DNA from: JAGTVG01 sp965365275
GTDB lineage: Bacteria; Bacteroidota; Bacteroidia; Cytophagales; Cyclobacteriaceae
DNA length: 64,000 bases
NCBI GenBank assembly: GCA_965365275.1
Contig: CBDUBA010000007.1
Location: 16,663-80,662, forward strand
Direction of reading: 5' to 3'
Shown: one piece after another, positions 50,680 to 60,203 of the stretch
Numbering within the stretch: the first letter of the stretch is position 1
How the letters are laid out: each line of letters starts with the position of its first letter
Notes under the pieces: model-generated
The model's input: the letters and a program-made list of their open reading frames with translations, nothing else
Database searches by the model: none
Told to the model about the DNA's origin: nothing
Made by a program: the position numbers and the translations under genes

Positions 50680-51306
50680 CTAATTCAGTATTTCTTCTAT
50701 TTTTTGGAGAGATCCCTCAAAGACCAAAAGCTGGTCTGCATGAAGTACCTCATAGGTATTTATATTGCTTGCTAAAACAACTTTAGCATTTTTAACATTC
50801 CTTGAAGAAAGCGCCAGATTCTGGTTTTTTTCAGGAATGATCATCAATATTTTTTTTGTTTCAACTGAAAGATCCTTGAGTACTTTTATGTAATCCTTAG
50901 TTTTTACAGCGTCAAGAGCAAAATCCTCAAGAACAGATATTTCGTCAGCTTTTGCCTTATAGGTTAAAGCCGAGCGTTTAGCCAGGTTCTTAACCTTTTT
51001 ATTCAGTTTAAAACCATAATTTCTTGGCCTTGGGCCGAAAGTTCGTCCACCACCCCTGAATAAAGGTGATTTTATACTACCAGCCCTTGCGGTTCCGGTA
51101 CCTTTTTGCCTTTTGATTTTCTTCGTAGACCCGGTGATCTCAGCTCTTTCCTTGGATTTATGTGTTCCTTGTCTCTGGTTTGCCAGAAATTGTTTCACAT
51201 CCAGGTAGATGGCATGATCATTTGGTTCAATATTAAAAATATTGTCAGCCAGCGTGGCTTTCCTGCCAGCATCTTCACCATTATTTTTTAGTACCTTAAC
51301 TTTCAT
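50680..51306 (-). CDS. rplD: Ribosomal protein L4
   Basis: Start at the ATG at 51306 (208 residues, MKVKVLKNNGEDAGRKA), matching the start of related L4 proteins; an ATG two codons earlier (51312) is possible. It has the tunnel loop region KQKGTGTARAGSIKSPLFRGG and GPRPRNYGFKLNKKVK. In E. coli L4 also represses the S10 operon through its leader. Confidence 0.95.
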   Translation of the reverse strand: MKVKVLKNNGEDAGRKATLADNIFNIEPNDHAIYLDVKQFLANQRQGTHKSKERAEITGSTKKIKRQKGTGTARAGSIKSPLFRGGGRTFGPRPRNYGFKLNKKVKNLAKRSALTYKAKADEISVLEDFALDAVKTKDYIKVLKDLSVETKKILMIIPEKNQNLALSSRNVKNAKVVLASNINTYEVLHADQLLVFEGSLQKIEEILN

Positions 51307-51312
51307 GTTCAA

Positions 51313-51945
51313 TTACTTCTCAAGCACTACATATGAATTTTTAGAACCAGGTACAGATCCGCTAACCAATACCAGGTTTTTCTCAGGAATAATTTTGAGG
51401 ATCCTTAAATTAAGAACCTTCACTCTTTTTCCACCTTGTTGTCCAGCCATTCGTATGCCTTTAAACACACGTGAAGGATAGGAACTTGCTCCAATGGATC
51501 CGGGAGCACGTAAACGATTGTGCTGTCCATGTGTAGCATCACCTACACCTTTAAAACCATGACGCTTTACAACACCCTGAAATCCTTTACCTTTGGAATT
51601 ACTTATTGCGTCAACATATTCGCCTTCCTCGAATACATCGCCAACATGCACAACCTGTCCTAATTCAACTGTTCCTGTAAACTCATCCCTGAATTTTCGG
51701 AACTCGACCACCTTCTTCTTGGGACTTGTGTTTGACTTGTCAAAATGCCCTTTCAAAGCTTTGGGTGTCCTCTTCTCTTTCCTCTCATCATAACTTAGCT
51801 GAATGGCTCTATAACCATCTTTTTCGATATCTTTCACCTGTGTTACAACACATGGTCCAGCTTCGATAAGTGTACATGAAACGCTACGACCCTCATCATC
51901 GTAAACGTTAGTCATTCCTATTTTTTTTCCTATTATTCCTGACAT
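51313..51945 (-). CDS. rplC: Ribosomal protein L3
   Basis: A 210-residue L3 with MSGIIGKKIGMTNVYDDEG at its start and the long loop GHQ-like RLRAPGSIGASSYPSRVFKGIRMAGQQGG. First gene of its own transcript here, since a terminator and a strong promoter separate it from rpsJ. Confidence 0.97.
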   Translation of the reverse strand: MSGIIGKKIGMTNVYDDEGRSVSCTLIEAGPCVVTQVKDIEKDGYRAIQLSYDERKEKRTPKALKGHFDKSNTSPKKKVVEFRKFRDEFTGTVELGQVVHVGDVFEEGEYVDAISNSKGKGFQGVVKRHGFKGVGDATHGQHNRLRAPGSIGASSYPSRVFKGIRMAGQQGGKRVKVLNLRILKIIPEKNLVLVSGSVPGSKNSYVVLEK

Positions 51946-51997
51946 CTCTTTATATAAAATTAACTACCGAAACAGGTAGTGGTCGACAAAAGGACTG

Positions 51998-52028
51998 CAA
52001 AGGTATCAAATAAATTTCAATGTTCAAA
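51998..52028 (-). promoter_or_regulatory. Promoter of the rplC (S10-spc-alpha) transcript
   Basis: Minus strand TTTG (52028-52025), 19 bases, TACCTTTG (52005-51998), a full match to the Bacteroidota consensus, running on as CAGTCC. Start predicted near 51991. The leader of about 46 bases contains a perfect hairpin ACTACC-6-GGTAGT (51963-51980), possibly a control element. Confidence 0.8.
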
Positions 52029-52062
52029 AACATTCAAATTTATTTGACATGTCTGCAGGTTC

Positions 52063-52087
52063 AAAAAAAGTCCCGCCGGGGCGGGAT
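52063..52087 (-). terminator. Rho-independent terminator after rpsJ
   Basis: Minus strand TCCCGC-4-GCGGGA followed by C and seven T, about 18 bases past the rpsJ stop. It closes the rpsL-rpsG-fusA-rpsJ transcript or acts as an attenuator before rplC. Confidence 0.78.
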
Positions 52088-52104
52088 TTTATTTATCTAT
52101 CCAA

Positions 52105-52410
52105 TCAGACTTTGATTTCTACATCAACGCCGCTGGGTAACTCCAGTTTCATCAATGCGTCTACGGTCTTGGTGCTATTCGAATAAATATCAACAAGCCT
52201 CTTATAGGTGCAAAGCTGAAACTGTTCCCTGGATTTTTTATTCACATGAGGAGACCTGAGAACCGTGAATACCTCTTTTTCAGTAGGTAATGGAATAGGT
52301 CCGCTCACAACGGCGCCAGTAGTTTTTACAGCCCTAACAATCTTCTCGGATGATTTATCAACCAGATTATGATCGTAGGATTTCAATTTAATTCTGATTT
52401 TCTGTGTCAT
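52105..52410 (-). CDS. rpsJ: Ribosomal protein S10
   Basis: A 101-residue S10 with KIRIKLKSYDHNLVDKSSEK and GPIPLPTEKEVFTVLRSPHVNK. It also serves as NusE in antitermination. Usually the first gene of the S10 operon, but here it ends the str operon (8 bases after fusA) and is cut off from rplC by a terminator. Confidence 0.97.
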   Translation of the reverse strand: MTQKIRIKLKSYDHNLVDKSSEKIVRAVKTTGAVVSGPIPLPTEKEVFTVLRSPHVNKKSREQFQLCTYKRLVDIYSNSTKTVDALMKLELPSGVDVEIKV

Positions 52411-52418
52411 ATTAGTAA

Positions 52419-54548
52419 CTATTCACCTTTTACTTTTGCTATAATTTTCTGGGCGAGATTTTCAGGCACTAGATCATAATGTGAAAATGTCAAAGTGGCT
52501 GATGCCCTTCCTGATGAAATGGTCCGGAGGTCTGTAACATAACCAAACAATTCGGATAGAGGCACATCTGATTTTATAACTTGTGCACCTCCCTTGGTAT
52601 CCATCCCTTTCATAATGCCACGTCTTTTATTCAGATCACCTGTGACTGGTCCTGTATATTCATCAGGGGTTACTACCTCTACGGACATGATCGGTTCCAT
52701 TAGTTTTGGCTTCGCCTTGACAGCAGATTCCTTGAATCCTATTCTGGCTGCTAATTCAAATGACAGAGAATCAGAATCCACGTCATGAAATGATCCATGG
52801 AAAAGACGTACTTTCATCCTTTCAAGAGGATATCCGGCTAATGGTCCATTCTTCATCGCTTCGGTGAATCCCTTTTCAATTGCGGGGATATACTCCCTCG
52901 GGATTACACCACCAACGATTTCATTTACGAATTGCAGACCAGGTTTTTCATAATCCTTATCCTGGGGGCCTATTTCAAAGACAATATCCGCAAACTTACC
53001 CCGTCCACCTGATTGTTTCTTATATACTTCACGATGCTCCACATTCCCATAAATGGCTTCCTTATAGGCAACCTGCGGTGCACCCTGGTTTATTTCTACA
53101 TTAAATTCCCGCTTAAGCCTGTCAATAATGATCTCCAGGTGCAGTTCGCCCATCCCCCTCAATACAGTCTGTCCGGTTTCCTCATTGGTCATAACCCTGA
53201 GGGTAGGATCTTCTTCCACAAGCTTGGATATCGCAACACCCAATCTATCCTGATCGATTTGCTTCTTAGGCTCAATGGCATAACCGATAACAGGATCCGG
53301 GAATGTAATAGATTCTAATACAATCTTATGTTTTTCATCGGTAAGGGTATCCCCGGTCTTGATATTTTTGAATCCAATGGCTGCTGCAATATCTCCGGCT
53401 TCAACAAAATCAATAGGATTTTGCTTATTGGAGTGCATCTGCATCAATCTGGATATTCTTTCCTTTTTACCAGTTCTTGTATTATATATATATGATCCTG
53501 CATTTAATCTCCCTGAATAGGTTCTGAAAAAGCACAGCCTTCCAACAAAAGGATCTGTTGCAATTTTAAATGCCAACGCAGAAAATGGCTTACTGGCATC
53601 AGGCTCCCTGGTTTCTTCTTTATCATTAGCAGGATTGATCCCAGTTACAGGGGGAAGATCAAGCGGAGAAGGCAAATATTTACAAACTGCATCCAGCAAT
53701 GCCTGTATACCTTTGTTTTTAAAAGCCGATCCGGCGAGAACTGGTGAAAATGATAAATCAATCACAGCTTTTCTAATTGCTGTCATCATTTCATCTTCTG
53801 TTATTGAATCAGGATCCTCAAAAAACTTCTCCAGGATCTCATCATCATATTCTGCAACACTTTCTACAAGCTTCTGTCTCCATTCCTCCACTGTTTCAAC
53901 AAGATCTTCCGGGATGTCCTCTTTCATATAGGTCATCCCTTTATCCTCTTCGTTCCATATTATGGCCTTATTCTGAATTAGATCAACCACACCACGAAAA
54001 GAATCTTCCGATCCAATGGGTACCTGTAATGGTATTGGATTAGCGCCAAGTTTATCTTTTATCTCGTCAACGACGTTAAAGAAATCCGCCCCGGCCCTAT
54101 CCATCTTATTAACAAAACAGATCCTGGGAACTTTGTATTTATCAGCTTGTCGCCAAACTGTCTCAGATTGAGGTTCCACACCAGAAACTGCACAGAAAAG
54201 GGCAACAGATCCATCAAGAACTCTGAGAGACCTTTCTACCTCTACAGTAAAATCAACATGGCCGGGAGTATCTATGATGTTAATCATATATTCCTTAGAC
54301 TCGTTGGTTTGGCGTCCCTGAATAGTAGGATATTTCCAGAACGTGGTTGTGGCTGCAGAGGTAATGGTAATGCCTCGTTCCTGTTCCTGCTCCATCCAAT
54401 CCATTACCGCTCCACCTTCATGAACTTCACCCAGCTTGTGGGTCAGTCCGGTATAGTAGAGAATTCTTTCTGTTGCGGTTGTTTTCCCGGCATCGATGTG
54501 GGCCATGATGCCGATATTTCTTAAATATTTTAAGTCTTTAGTTCCCAT
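52419..54548 (-). CDS. fusA: Elongation factor G
   Basis: A 709-residue EF-G with all GTPase motifs (AHIDAGKTT, RGITI, DTPGHVDF, NKMD) and domains II-V, including the domain IV decoding loop. Normal length and standard position between rpsG and rpsJ mark it as the housekeeping copy. It drives translocation on the ribosome. Confidence 0.97.
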   Translation of the reverse strand: MGTKDLKYLRNIGIMAHIDAGKTTATERILYYTGLTHKLGEVHEGGAVMDWMEQEQERGITITSAATTTFWKYPTIQGRQTNESKEYMINIIDTPGHVDFTVEVERSLRVLDGSVALFCAVSGVEPQSETVWRQADKYKVPRICFVNKMDRAGADFFNVVDEIKDKLGANPIPLQVPIGSEDSFRGVVDLIQNKAIIWNEEDKGMTYMKEDIPEDLVETVEEWRQKLVESVAEYDDEILEKFFEDPDSITEDEMMTAIRKAVIDLSFSPVLAGSAFKNKGIQALLDAVCKYLPSPLDLPPVTGINPANDKEETREPDASKPFSALAFKIATDPFVGRLCFFRTYSGRLNAGSYIYNTRTGKKERISRLMQMHSNKQNPIDFVEAGDIAAAIGFKNIKTGDTLTDEKHKIVLESITFPDPVIGYAIEPKKQIDQDRLGVAISKLVEEDPTLRVMTNEETGQTVLRGMGELHLEIIIDRLKREFNVEINQGAPQVAYKEAIYGNVEHREVYKKQSGGRGKFADIVFEIGPQDKDYEKPGLQFVNEIVGGVIPREYIPAIEKGFTEAMKNGPLAGYPLERMKVRLFHGSFHDVDSDSLSFELAARIGFKESAVKAKPKLMEPIMSVEVVTPDEYTGPVTGDLNKRRGIMKGMDTKGGAQVIKSDVPLSELFGYVTDLRTISSGRASATLTFSHYDLVPENLAQKIIAKVKGE

Positions 54549-54556
54549 TTCAAATA

Positions 54557-55024
54557 TTAGAATCTGAAGTGTGAGAAAGCCTTATTGGCATCCGCCATCC
54601 TATGTGTATCATCTTTCTTCTTCACAGCAGCACCTTCCCCTTTTGAGGCAGCTACTATCTCTCCGGCCAGTCTCTCCACCATGGTCTTTTCGTTTCTCAT
54701 TTTTGCGTACCTGATCATCCATTTGATACCCAATGAAACTTTACGATCAGGTCTCACTTCAGTTGGCACCTGGAATGTTGCACCGCCAACTCTTCTACTT
54801 TTTACCTCAACAGCAGGCATAATATTATTCAACGCCTTCTTCCAGGTCTCTAATCCATTCTCACCAACTCTATTCTCAACTATTTCGATGGCATCATAAA
54901 AAGTTCTGTAAGACAGGTTCTTTTTTCCCTTAAGCATCAGATTATTGACGAACCGGGTAACCAGCGTATCCTTAAACTTAGGATCCGGCAATAAATATCT
55001 TTTCTTTGGTTTTGCTTTCCTCAT
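54557..55024 (-). CDS. rpsG: Ribosomal protein S7
   Basis: A 155-residue S7 with MRKAKPKKRYLLPDPKFKD at the start and KRR-like NNIMPAVEVKSRRVGGATFQVP. Primary binder of the 3' major domain of 16S rRNA. In E. coli a translational repressor of the str operon. 11 bases after rpsL. Confidence 0.97.
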   Translation of the reverse strand: MRKAKPKKRYLLPDPKFKDTLVTRFVNNLMLKGKKNLSYRTFYDAIEIVENRVGENGLETWKKALNNIMPAVEVKSRRVGGATFQVPTEVRPDRKVSLGIKWMIRYAKMRNEKTMVERLAGEIVAASKGEGAAVKKKDDTHRMADANKAFSHFRF

Positions 55025-55035
55025 CTCAAATAAAT

Positions 55036-55413
55036 TTATTTAGTCTTAGGCTTTTTAGCACCATATTTAGATCTAGCCTGAAGACGGCCTTCAACTCCTG
55101 CTGTGTCAAGGGCTCCACGAATGATATGATAACGAACACCTGGCAGGTCTTTCACACGGCCACCCCTGATCAAAACAAGAGAGTGTTCCTGTAAATTGTG
55201 CCCTTCTCCCATAATATAAGCATTAACTTCATTACCATTGGTAAGCCTTACCCTGGCCACTTTTCGCATGGCTGAATTAGGCTTTTTGGGTGTTGTTGTA
55301 TACACACGTGTACATACTCCCCTCCTTTGCGGACATGAGTCCAGCGCCGGTGACTTTGACTTTGACGATTTTGTTTTTCGTCCCTTTCTAACTAACTGTT
55401 GAATTGTTGGCAT
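55036..55413 (-). CDS. rpsL: Ribosomal protein S12
   Basis: A 125-residue S12 with PTIQQLVRKGRK, TTTPKKPNSAMRKVARVRL and GGRVKDLPGVRYH. The lysines altered in streptomycin-resistant mutants (PKKPNSA and RVKDLP) are wild type. First gene of a transcript with its own strong promoter. Confidence 0.97.
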   Translation of the reverse strand: MPTIQQLVRKGRKTKSSKSKSPALDSCPQRRGVCTRVYTTTPKKPNSAMRKVARVRLTNGNEVNAYIMGEGHNLQEHSLVLIRGGRVKDLPGVRYHIIRGALDTAGVEGRLQARSKYGAKKPKTK

Positions 55414-55459
55414 ACAATTATATCGTTATTTTTTTGTTCTCCTTGAAAATTTCGGACTG

Positions 55460-55490
55460 CAAAGGTAGGTAATTCCTATTATTATGCAAA
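55460..55490 (-). promoter_or_regulatory. Promoter of the rpsL-rpsG-fusA-rpsJ transcript
   Basis: Minus strand TTTG (55490-55487), 19 bases, TACCTTTG (55467-55460), then CAGTCC: full consensus with the same 14-base core and the same spacing as the rplC promoter. Start predicted near 55453, giving a 40-base leader. Confidence 0.8.
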
Positions 55491-55517
55491 ATAATTTACC
55501 TTCATTAATTCAATCCT

Positions 55518-55850
55518 CTAGGCCTCTCCTACAGTACCCCCGAAATTGATCGGGAATTTCGGTGCATCCTCTGTTTTCTTTATATCACCAAATGTATCCT
55601 CGTATTTTCGAATATTATCGATCAGGGCATTTGATAATCTTTTGGCATGTTCAGGTGTTATCACAATTCTTGACTTAACCTTAGCCTTTGGGACACCGGG
55701 CATTAACCGTATAAAATCTATAACAAATTCACTGTTTGAATGTGCTATCATTGCCAGATTAGAATATATGCCTTCGGCAATATCCTCTGTCAATTCAATG
55801 TTAATCTGATTTGGTGCTGCAGGATTTTTATCCTTTTTATCGTCTTCCAT
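55518..55850 (-). CDS. DUF3467 protein between rpoC and rpsL
   Basis: A 110-residue protein of the DUF3467 family, found beside rpoC in Bacteroidota. The N-terminal 15 residues are charged. The core reads INIELTEDIAEGIYSNLAMIAHSNSEF with FVIDFIRLMPG, KAKVKSRIVITPEHAKRL and a C-terminal helix, a compact alpha/beta fold. It follows rpoC by six bases and must share its transcript. No function is established to my knowledge; its fixed place suggests a role linked to RNA polymerase or ribosomes. Confidence 0.85.
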   Translation of the reverse strand: MEDDKKDKNPAAPNQINIELTEDIAEGIYSNLAMIAHSNSEFVIDFIRLMPGVPKAKVKSRIVITPEHAKRLSNALIDNIRKYEDTFGDIKKTEDAPKFPINFGGTVGEA

Positions 55851-55856
55851 AATTTA

Positions 55857-58800
55857 TTAATACTGTGGTTCTCTATGTTTTGTGAACTCTTCTTTGGATT
55901 CGATTAATTGTTCATATTCTTCTTTGGAAGATACGATCAATTTGCTATACTCCCTCATACCAGTACCGGCAGGTATCTGATGACCGACGATCACATTTTC
56001 TTTCAATCCTACCAGTCCATCGCGCTTTCCTCTTATAGCAGCCTCGCTTAGTACTTTCGTCGTTTCCTGGAAGGAAGCAGCCGAAAGCACACTTTGAGTA
56101 CCTAATGAAGCCTGTGTAATACCTTGTAAGGTTGGCATAGATACCGCTGCCATAGCATCGCGCACTTCTACAATGGCCATATCCTTCCTTTTCAGACTTG
56201 AATTCTCGTCTCTGAGCCTTCTGGAAGAAATGATCTGGCCAGCCTTCAGGACGGTTGAATCTTTCGAATCGATGACCACTTTTTTATCCAATACGGAATC
56301 ATTCTCTTCCCTGAACATCCACTTATCAACAACCTGTCCGGGCAGAAAACTTGTATCTCCAGGTTCAATAATGACGACTTTTTGCATCATTTGCCTTACA
56401 ATGATCTCGATATGCTTATCGTTGATCTTCACACCCTGCAAACGATATACTTCCTGTATCTCGTTTACTAGGTATTCCTGTACTGCTGTAGGACCTTTAA
56501 TTGCAAGAATATCGGCCGGTGTAATGGCCCCGTCAGAAAGCGGTATACCAGCCTTGACAAAATCATTATCCTGAACAAGTATATGTTTTGACAGAGGTAC
56601 CAGATATCTTTTCTTGATCCCATCTTTGGATTCAATAAATATTTCCCTGTTACCACGTTTGATGGCTCCATAAGAAACGATACCATCAATTTCGCTGACA
56701 ACAGCAGGATTAGATGGGTTTCTGGCCTCGAATAATTCGGTAACTCGTGGCAGACCTCCGGTAATATCCCGTGTTTTACCAATCTGTCGCGGTATTTTAC
56801 ACAAGATCTGACCTGCTACGATCTTATCACCTTTTTGTACTGCCAGGTGAGCCCCTACAGGGATATTATATGATTTAACTTCATCTTTCGCTCCAAGAAC
56901 TACTATTGCAGGGTTTTTGGTCTTATCCTTGCTATCGATAATTACCTTCTCCTTATGTCCGGTCTGCTCATCAGATTCATCCTTGTAGGTTATGCCTTCT
57001 TCAATGAATTCATAATCGACTTTACCATTCAGATCAGAAAGGATCACCGCATTATAAGGATCCCAGAAACACAGCTGATCTCCTTTTTTCACTTTAGCGC
57101 CATTTTTAACACTTAAGAAAGCACCATAAGGAACGTGGTTGCTGATCATTTGTTTGCCTGATTTTTCATCCACGATCTTGATCTCCCCTGTACGGCCCAT
57201 GACAACTTCCACATTTTCTCCCTCGGAATTCTTGGTTGTAAGATGCCGTAGTTCTTCGAACTCAACCTTGCCATCAAACTTAGCATTGATCCTGGCTTCA
57301 ACTGCAATATTGGATGCTGTACCACCAACGTGGAAGGTACGAAGTGTAAGCTGTGTACCCGGTTCACCAATTGATTGAGCTGCTATTACTCCAACAGCTT
57401 CTCCCCGTTGAACCATCAAGCCGCTTGACAGGTTTCTGCCGTAACATTTAGCACAGATGCCCTGCTTTGTTTCACAAGTCAGTACCGACCGGATCTCGAC
57501 CTCTTCAATTCCACCATCCTCGATTTTTGCGGCAATCTCTTCTGTGATCTCCTCACCCGACCTGATTAAAAGCTCATCAGTCAATGGAAGGTAAACATCA
57601 TGCACAACAACCCGTCCTAATATTCTTTCAGAAAGGGGTTCGACGATGTCCTCATTATCTTTCAATGCAGTTACTACCAATCCTCTAAGTGTACCACAAT
57701 CCTCCTCATTCACTACGACATCCTGGGCTACGTCAACCAACCTTCTCGTAAGGTAACCAGCATCTGCAGTCTTAAGTGCCGTATCTGCCAATCCTTTTCG
57801 GGCGCCGTGTGTTGAAATGAAATACTCAATCACATCAAGACCCTCTTTAAAGTTGGACAAGATCGGGTTTTCAATAATAGCCCCAACCGAACCCAGTAAA
57901 CTTTTTTGTGGTTTAGCCATCAGACCGCGCATACCGCCAAGCTGTCGGATCTGCTCTCTGGAACCCCGGGCTCCTGAGTGCATCATCATGTAAATACTGT
58001 TAAACCCGTTTTCATCTTCCTGAAGTTCAGTCATCAGGGTATGGGTCAGTTGAGAATTGATCCTTGTCCAGATATCAATAACCTGGTTATATCTTTCATT
58101 ATCTGTAATCAGACCCATGAAGTAATTATTCCACACCGCATCAACCTCTTCCTTAGCTTCTGCTATTAGGTCATTTTTAGTGGTTGGGATCTTCACATCG
58201 TCAAGTCCAATAGAGAGGCCACCTTTATAAGCCATCTGGAATCCAAGTTCTTTGATATCATCGAGGAACTTTGCAGCTTTTGCCCCACCACAGATCTTAT
58301 GTACATCAGAGATGATCTTCTGAAGTTTTTTCTTGGTCAACAGTTCATCAACATAGCCAACTTCTTCAGGGACATACTGGTTAAAGATAACCCTGCCTGC
58401 TACGGTATCAACCAGCTTGTTCTCCAATTCGCCGGCATCATTTCGCACATTCACCTTGACCTTGATAGGCGCATGAATGGAAACCCTTCCTTCATTAATG
58501 GCTATAATAACTTCTTCCGGGCTATAGAATATTCCACCTTCTCCTTTTACAGGATGTTGTTTTGTACTTTGTCTGCCCTTAGTCACATAATATAAACCCA
58601 ATACCATATCCTGGGAAGGAACAGCAATTGGTGCTCCATTCGCTGGATTCAGAATATTATGTGTAGAAATCATTAGAAGAGATGCCTCCAGGATCGCTTC
58701 CTGCCCCAAAGGAACATGAACAGCCATCTGGTCACCATCGAAGTCAGCATTGAATGCTGTACAGGTCAATGGGTGCAATTGAATGGCTTTCCCTTCTATA

Positions 58801-60164
58801 AGTTTTGGTTGGAAAGCCTGGATACCCAGCCTGTGAAGCGTAGGTGCCCTGTTGAGTAATACAGGATGTCCTTTCAGTACGTTTTCCAGGATATCCCAGA
58901 CAACCGGATCTTTTCGGTCAACAATCTTCTTGGCAGATTTAACCGTTTTCACGATACCTCTCTCAATCAGTTTCCTGATAATAAAAGGTTTGAATAATTC
59001 AGCTGCCATATGCTTTGGCAATCCGCATTCATGCATTTTAAGCTCGGGGCCAACAACTATAACTGATCGTCCTGAATAATCCACCCTTTTACCCAGCAAA
59101 TTCTGACGGAACCTTCCCTGCTTCCCTTTAAGCATATCACTCAGGGATTTTAAAGCACGGTTTCCATCTGACCTGACAGCATTTACTTTTCTTGAATTAT
59201 CAAACAATGAGTCAACAGCTTCCTGAAGCATTCTTTTCTCATTCCTGAGAATCACTTCCGGGGCCTTGATATCAATTAATCTCTTTAACCTGTTATTTCG
59301 GATAATAACCCTTCTATAAAGATCGTTCAGGTCGGAAGTTGCGAAACGTCCTCCATCGAGTGGAACAAGCGGTCTCAGCTCCGGTGGAATAACCGGCACC
59401 ATTCTGATAATCATCCATTCGGGTCGGTTCTCTATTCTCGTTCTGGCCTCCCTGAAAGCCTCAACAACCTTCAAACGCTTCAACGCTTCAGCTTTTCTCT
59501 GTTGTGAAGTATCGGTAGCGGCCTGATGCCTAAGGCTATATGATAATTCGTCAAGATCAATTCGCTTAAGTACCATCTCGAGAGATTCTGCTCCCATTTT
59601 TGCTATGAACTTATTAGGATCATCATCATCCAGCATCTGGTTTTCCCTGGGAAGCTTATCCATAATATCGAGATATTCATCCTCGGTAAGGAAGTCCATG
59701 GTATTGATACCATCCTCAGCTTTTAATCCAGGTTGCACAACCAGGTATCTCTCGTAATATATAATTTGATCCAGTTTTTTTGTGGGCAAGCCAAGAAGGT
59801 AACCTATTTTATTAGGCAATGATTTAAAATACCAGATATGCGCTACCGGAACGACAAGTTCAATGTGTCCCATACGCTCTCTTCTCACTTTTTTCTCAGT
59901 AACTTCAACGCCACAACGGTCACAAATTATACCCTTATATCTTATTCTCTTGTATTTTCCACAATGGCATTCCCAATCTTTTACAGGTCCAAAGATTCGC
60001 TCGCAAAATAACCCGCCCATTTCTGGTTTATAGGTCCTGTAATTAATGGTTTCCGGTTGGGTGACTTCACCGTGGGAACTTTCAAGAATTGATTCCGGGG
60101 AAGCAAGACTTATGGTTACATTTGTAAAGTCACTTGTGATTTTTTTATTTTTTCTAAAAGCCAT
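55857..60164 (-). CDS. rpoC: RNA polymerase beta' subunit
   Basis: A 1435-residue beta' subunit of normal Bacteroidota size. The N-terminal zinc site is visible in CHCGKYKRIRYKGIICDRCG, the catalytic magnesium aspartates in NADFDGDQ (D474, D476, D478), the bridge/trigger regions in GARGSREQIRQLGGMRGLM, and the second zinc cluster in CETKQGICAKCYG. It starts 39 bases after rpoB. Confidence 0.97.
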   Translation of the reverse strand: MAFRKNKKITSDFTNVTISLASPESILESSHGEVTQPETINYRTYKPEMGGLFCERIFGPVKDWECHCGKYKRIRYKGIICDRCGVEVTEKKVRRERMGHIELVVPVAHIWYFKSLPNKIGYLLGLPTKKLDQIIYYERYLVVQPGLKAEDGINTMDFLTEDEYLDIMDKLPRENQMLDDDDPNKFIAKMGAESLEMVLKRIDLDELSYSLRHQAATDTSQQRKAEALKRLKVVEAFREARTRIENRPEWMIIRMVPVIPPELRPLVPLDGGRFATSDLNDLYRRVIIRNNRLKRLIDIKAPEVILRNEKRMLQEAVDSLFDNSRKVNAVRSDGNRALKSLSDMLKGKQGRFRQNLLGKRVDYSGRSVIVVGPELKMHECGLPKHMAAELFKPFIIRKLIERGIVKTVKSAKKIVDRKDPVVWDILENVLKGHPVLLNRAPTLHRLGIQAFQPKLIEGKAIQLHPLTCTAFNADFDGDQMAVHVPLGQEAILEASLLMISTHNILNPANGAPIAVPSQDMVLGLYYVTKGRQSTKQHPVKGEGGIFYSPEEVIIAINEGRVSIHAPIKVKVNVRNDAGELENKLVDTVAGRVIFNQYVPEEVGYVDELLTKKKLQKIISDVHKICGGAKAAKFLDDIKELGFQMAYKGGLSIGLDDVKIPTTKNDLIAEAKEEVDAVWNNYFMGLITDNERYNQVIDIWTRINSQLTHTLMTELQEDENGFNSIYMMMHSGARGSREQIRQLGGMRGLMAKPQKSLLGSVGAIIENPILSNFKEGLDVIEYFISTHGARKGLADTALKTADAGYLTRRLVDVAQDVVVNEEDCGTLRGLVVTALKDNEDIVEPLSERILGRVVVHDVYLPLTDELLIRSGEEITEEIAAKIEDGGIEEVEIRSVLTCETKQGICAKCYGRNLSSGLMVQRGEAVGVIAAQSIGEPGTQLTLRTFHVGGTASNIAVEARINAKFDGKVEFEELRHLTTKNSEGENVEVVMGRTGEIKIVDEKSGKQMISNHVPYGAFLSVKNGAKVKKGDQLCFWDPYNAVILSDLNGKVDYEFIEEGITYKDESDEQTGHKEKVIIDSKDKTKNPAIVVLGAKDEVKSYNIPVGAHLAVQKGDKIVAGQILCKIPRQIGKTRDITGGLPRVTELFEARNPSNPAVVSEIDGIVSYGAIKRGNREIFIESKDGIKKRYLVPLSKHILVQDNDFVKAGIPLSDGAITPADILAIKGPTAVQEYLVNEIQEVYRLQGVKINDKHIEIIVRQMMQKVVIIEPGDTSFLPGQVVDKWMFREENDSVLDKKVVIDSKDSTVLKAGQIISSRRLRDENSSLKRKDMAIVEVRDAMAAVSMPTLQGITQASLGTQSVLSAASFQETTKVLSEAAIRGKRDGLVGLKENVIVGHQIPAGTGMREYSKLIVSSKEEYEQLIESKEEFTKHREPQY

Positions 60165-60203
60165 ATTGGATATAGTCTATATTATAAAGCTTGTTTCAAA
60201 TTA

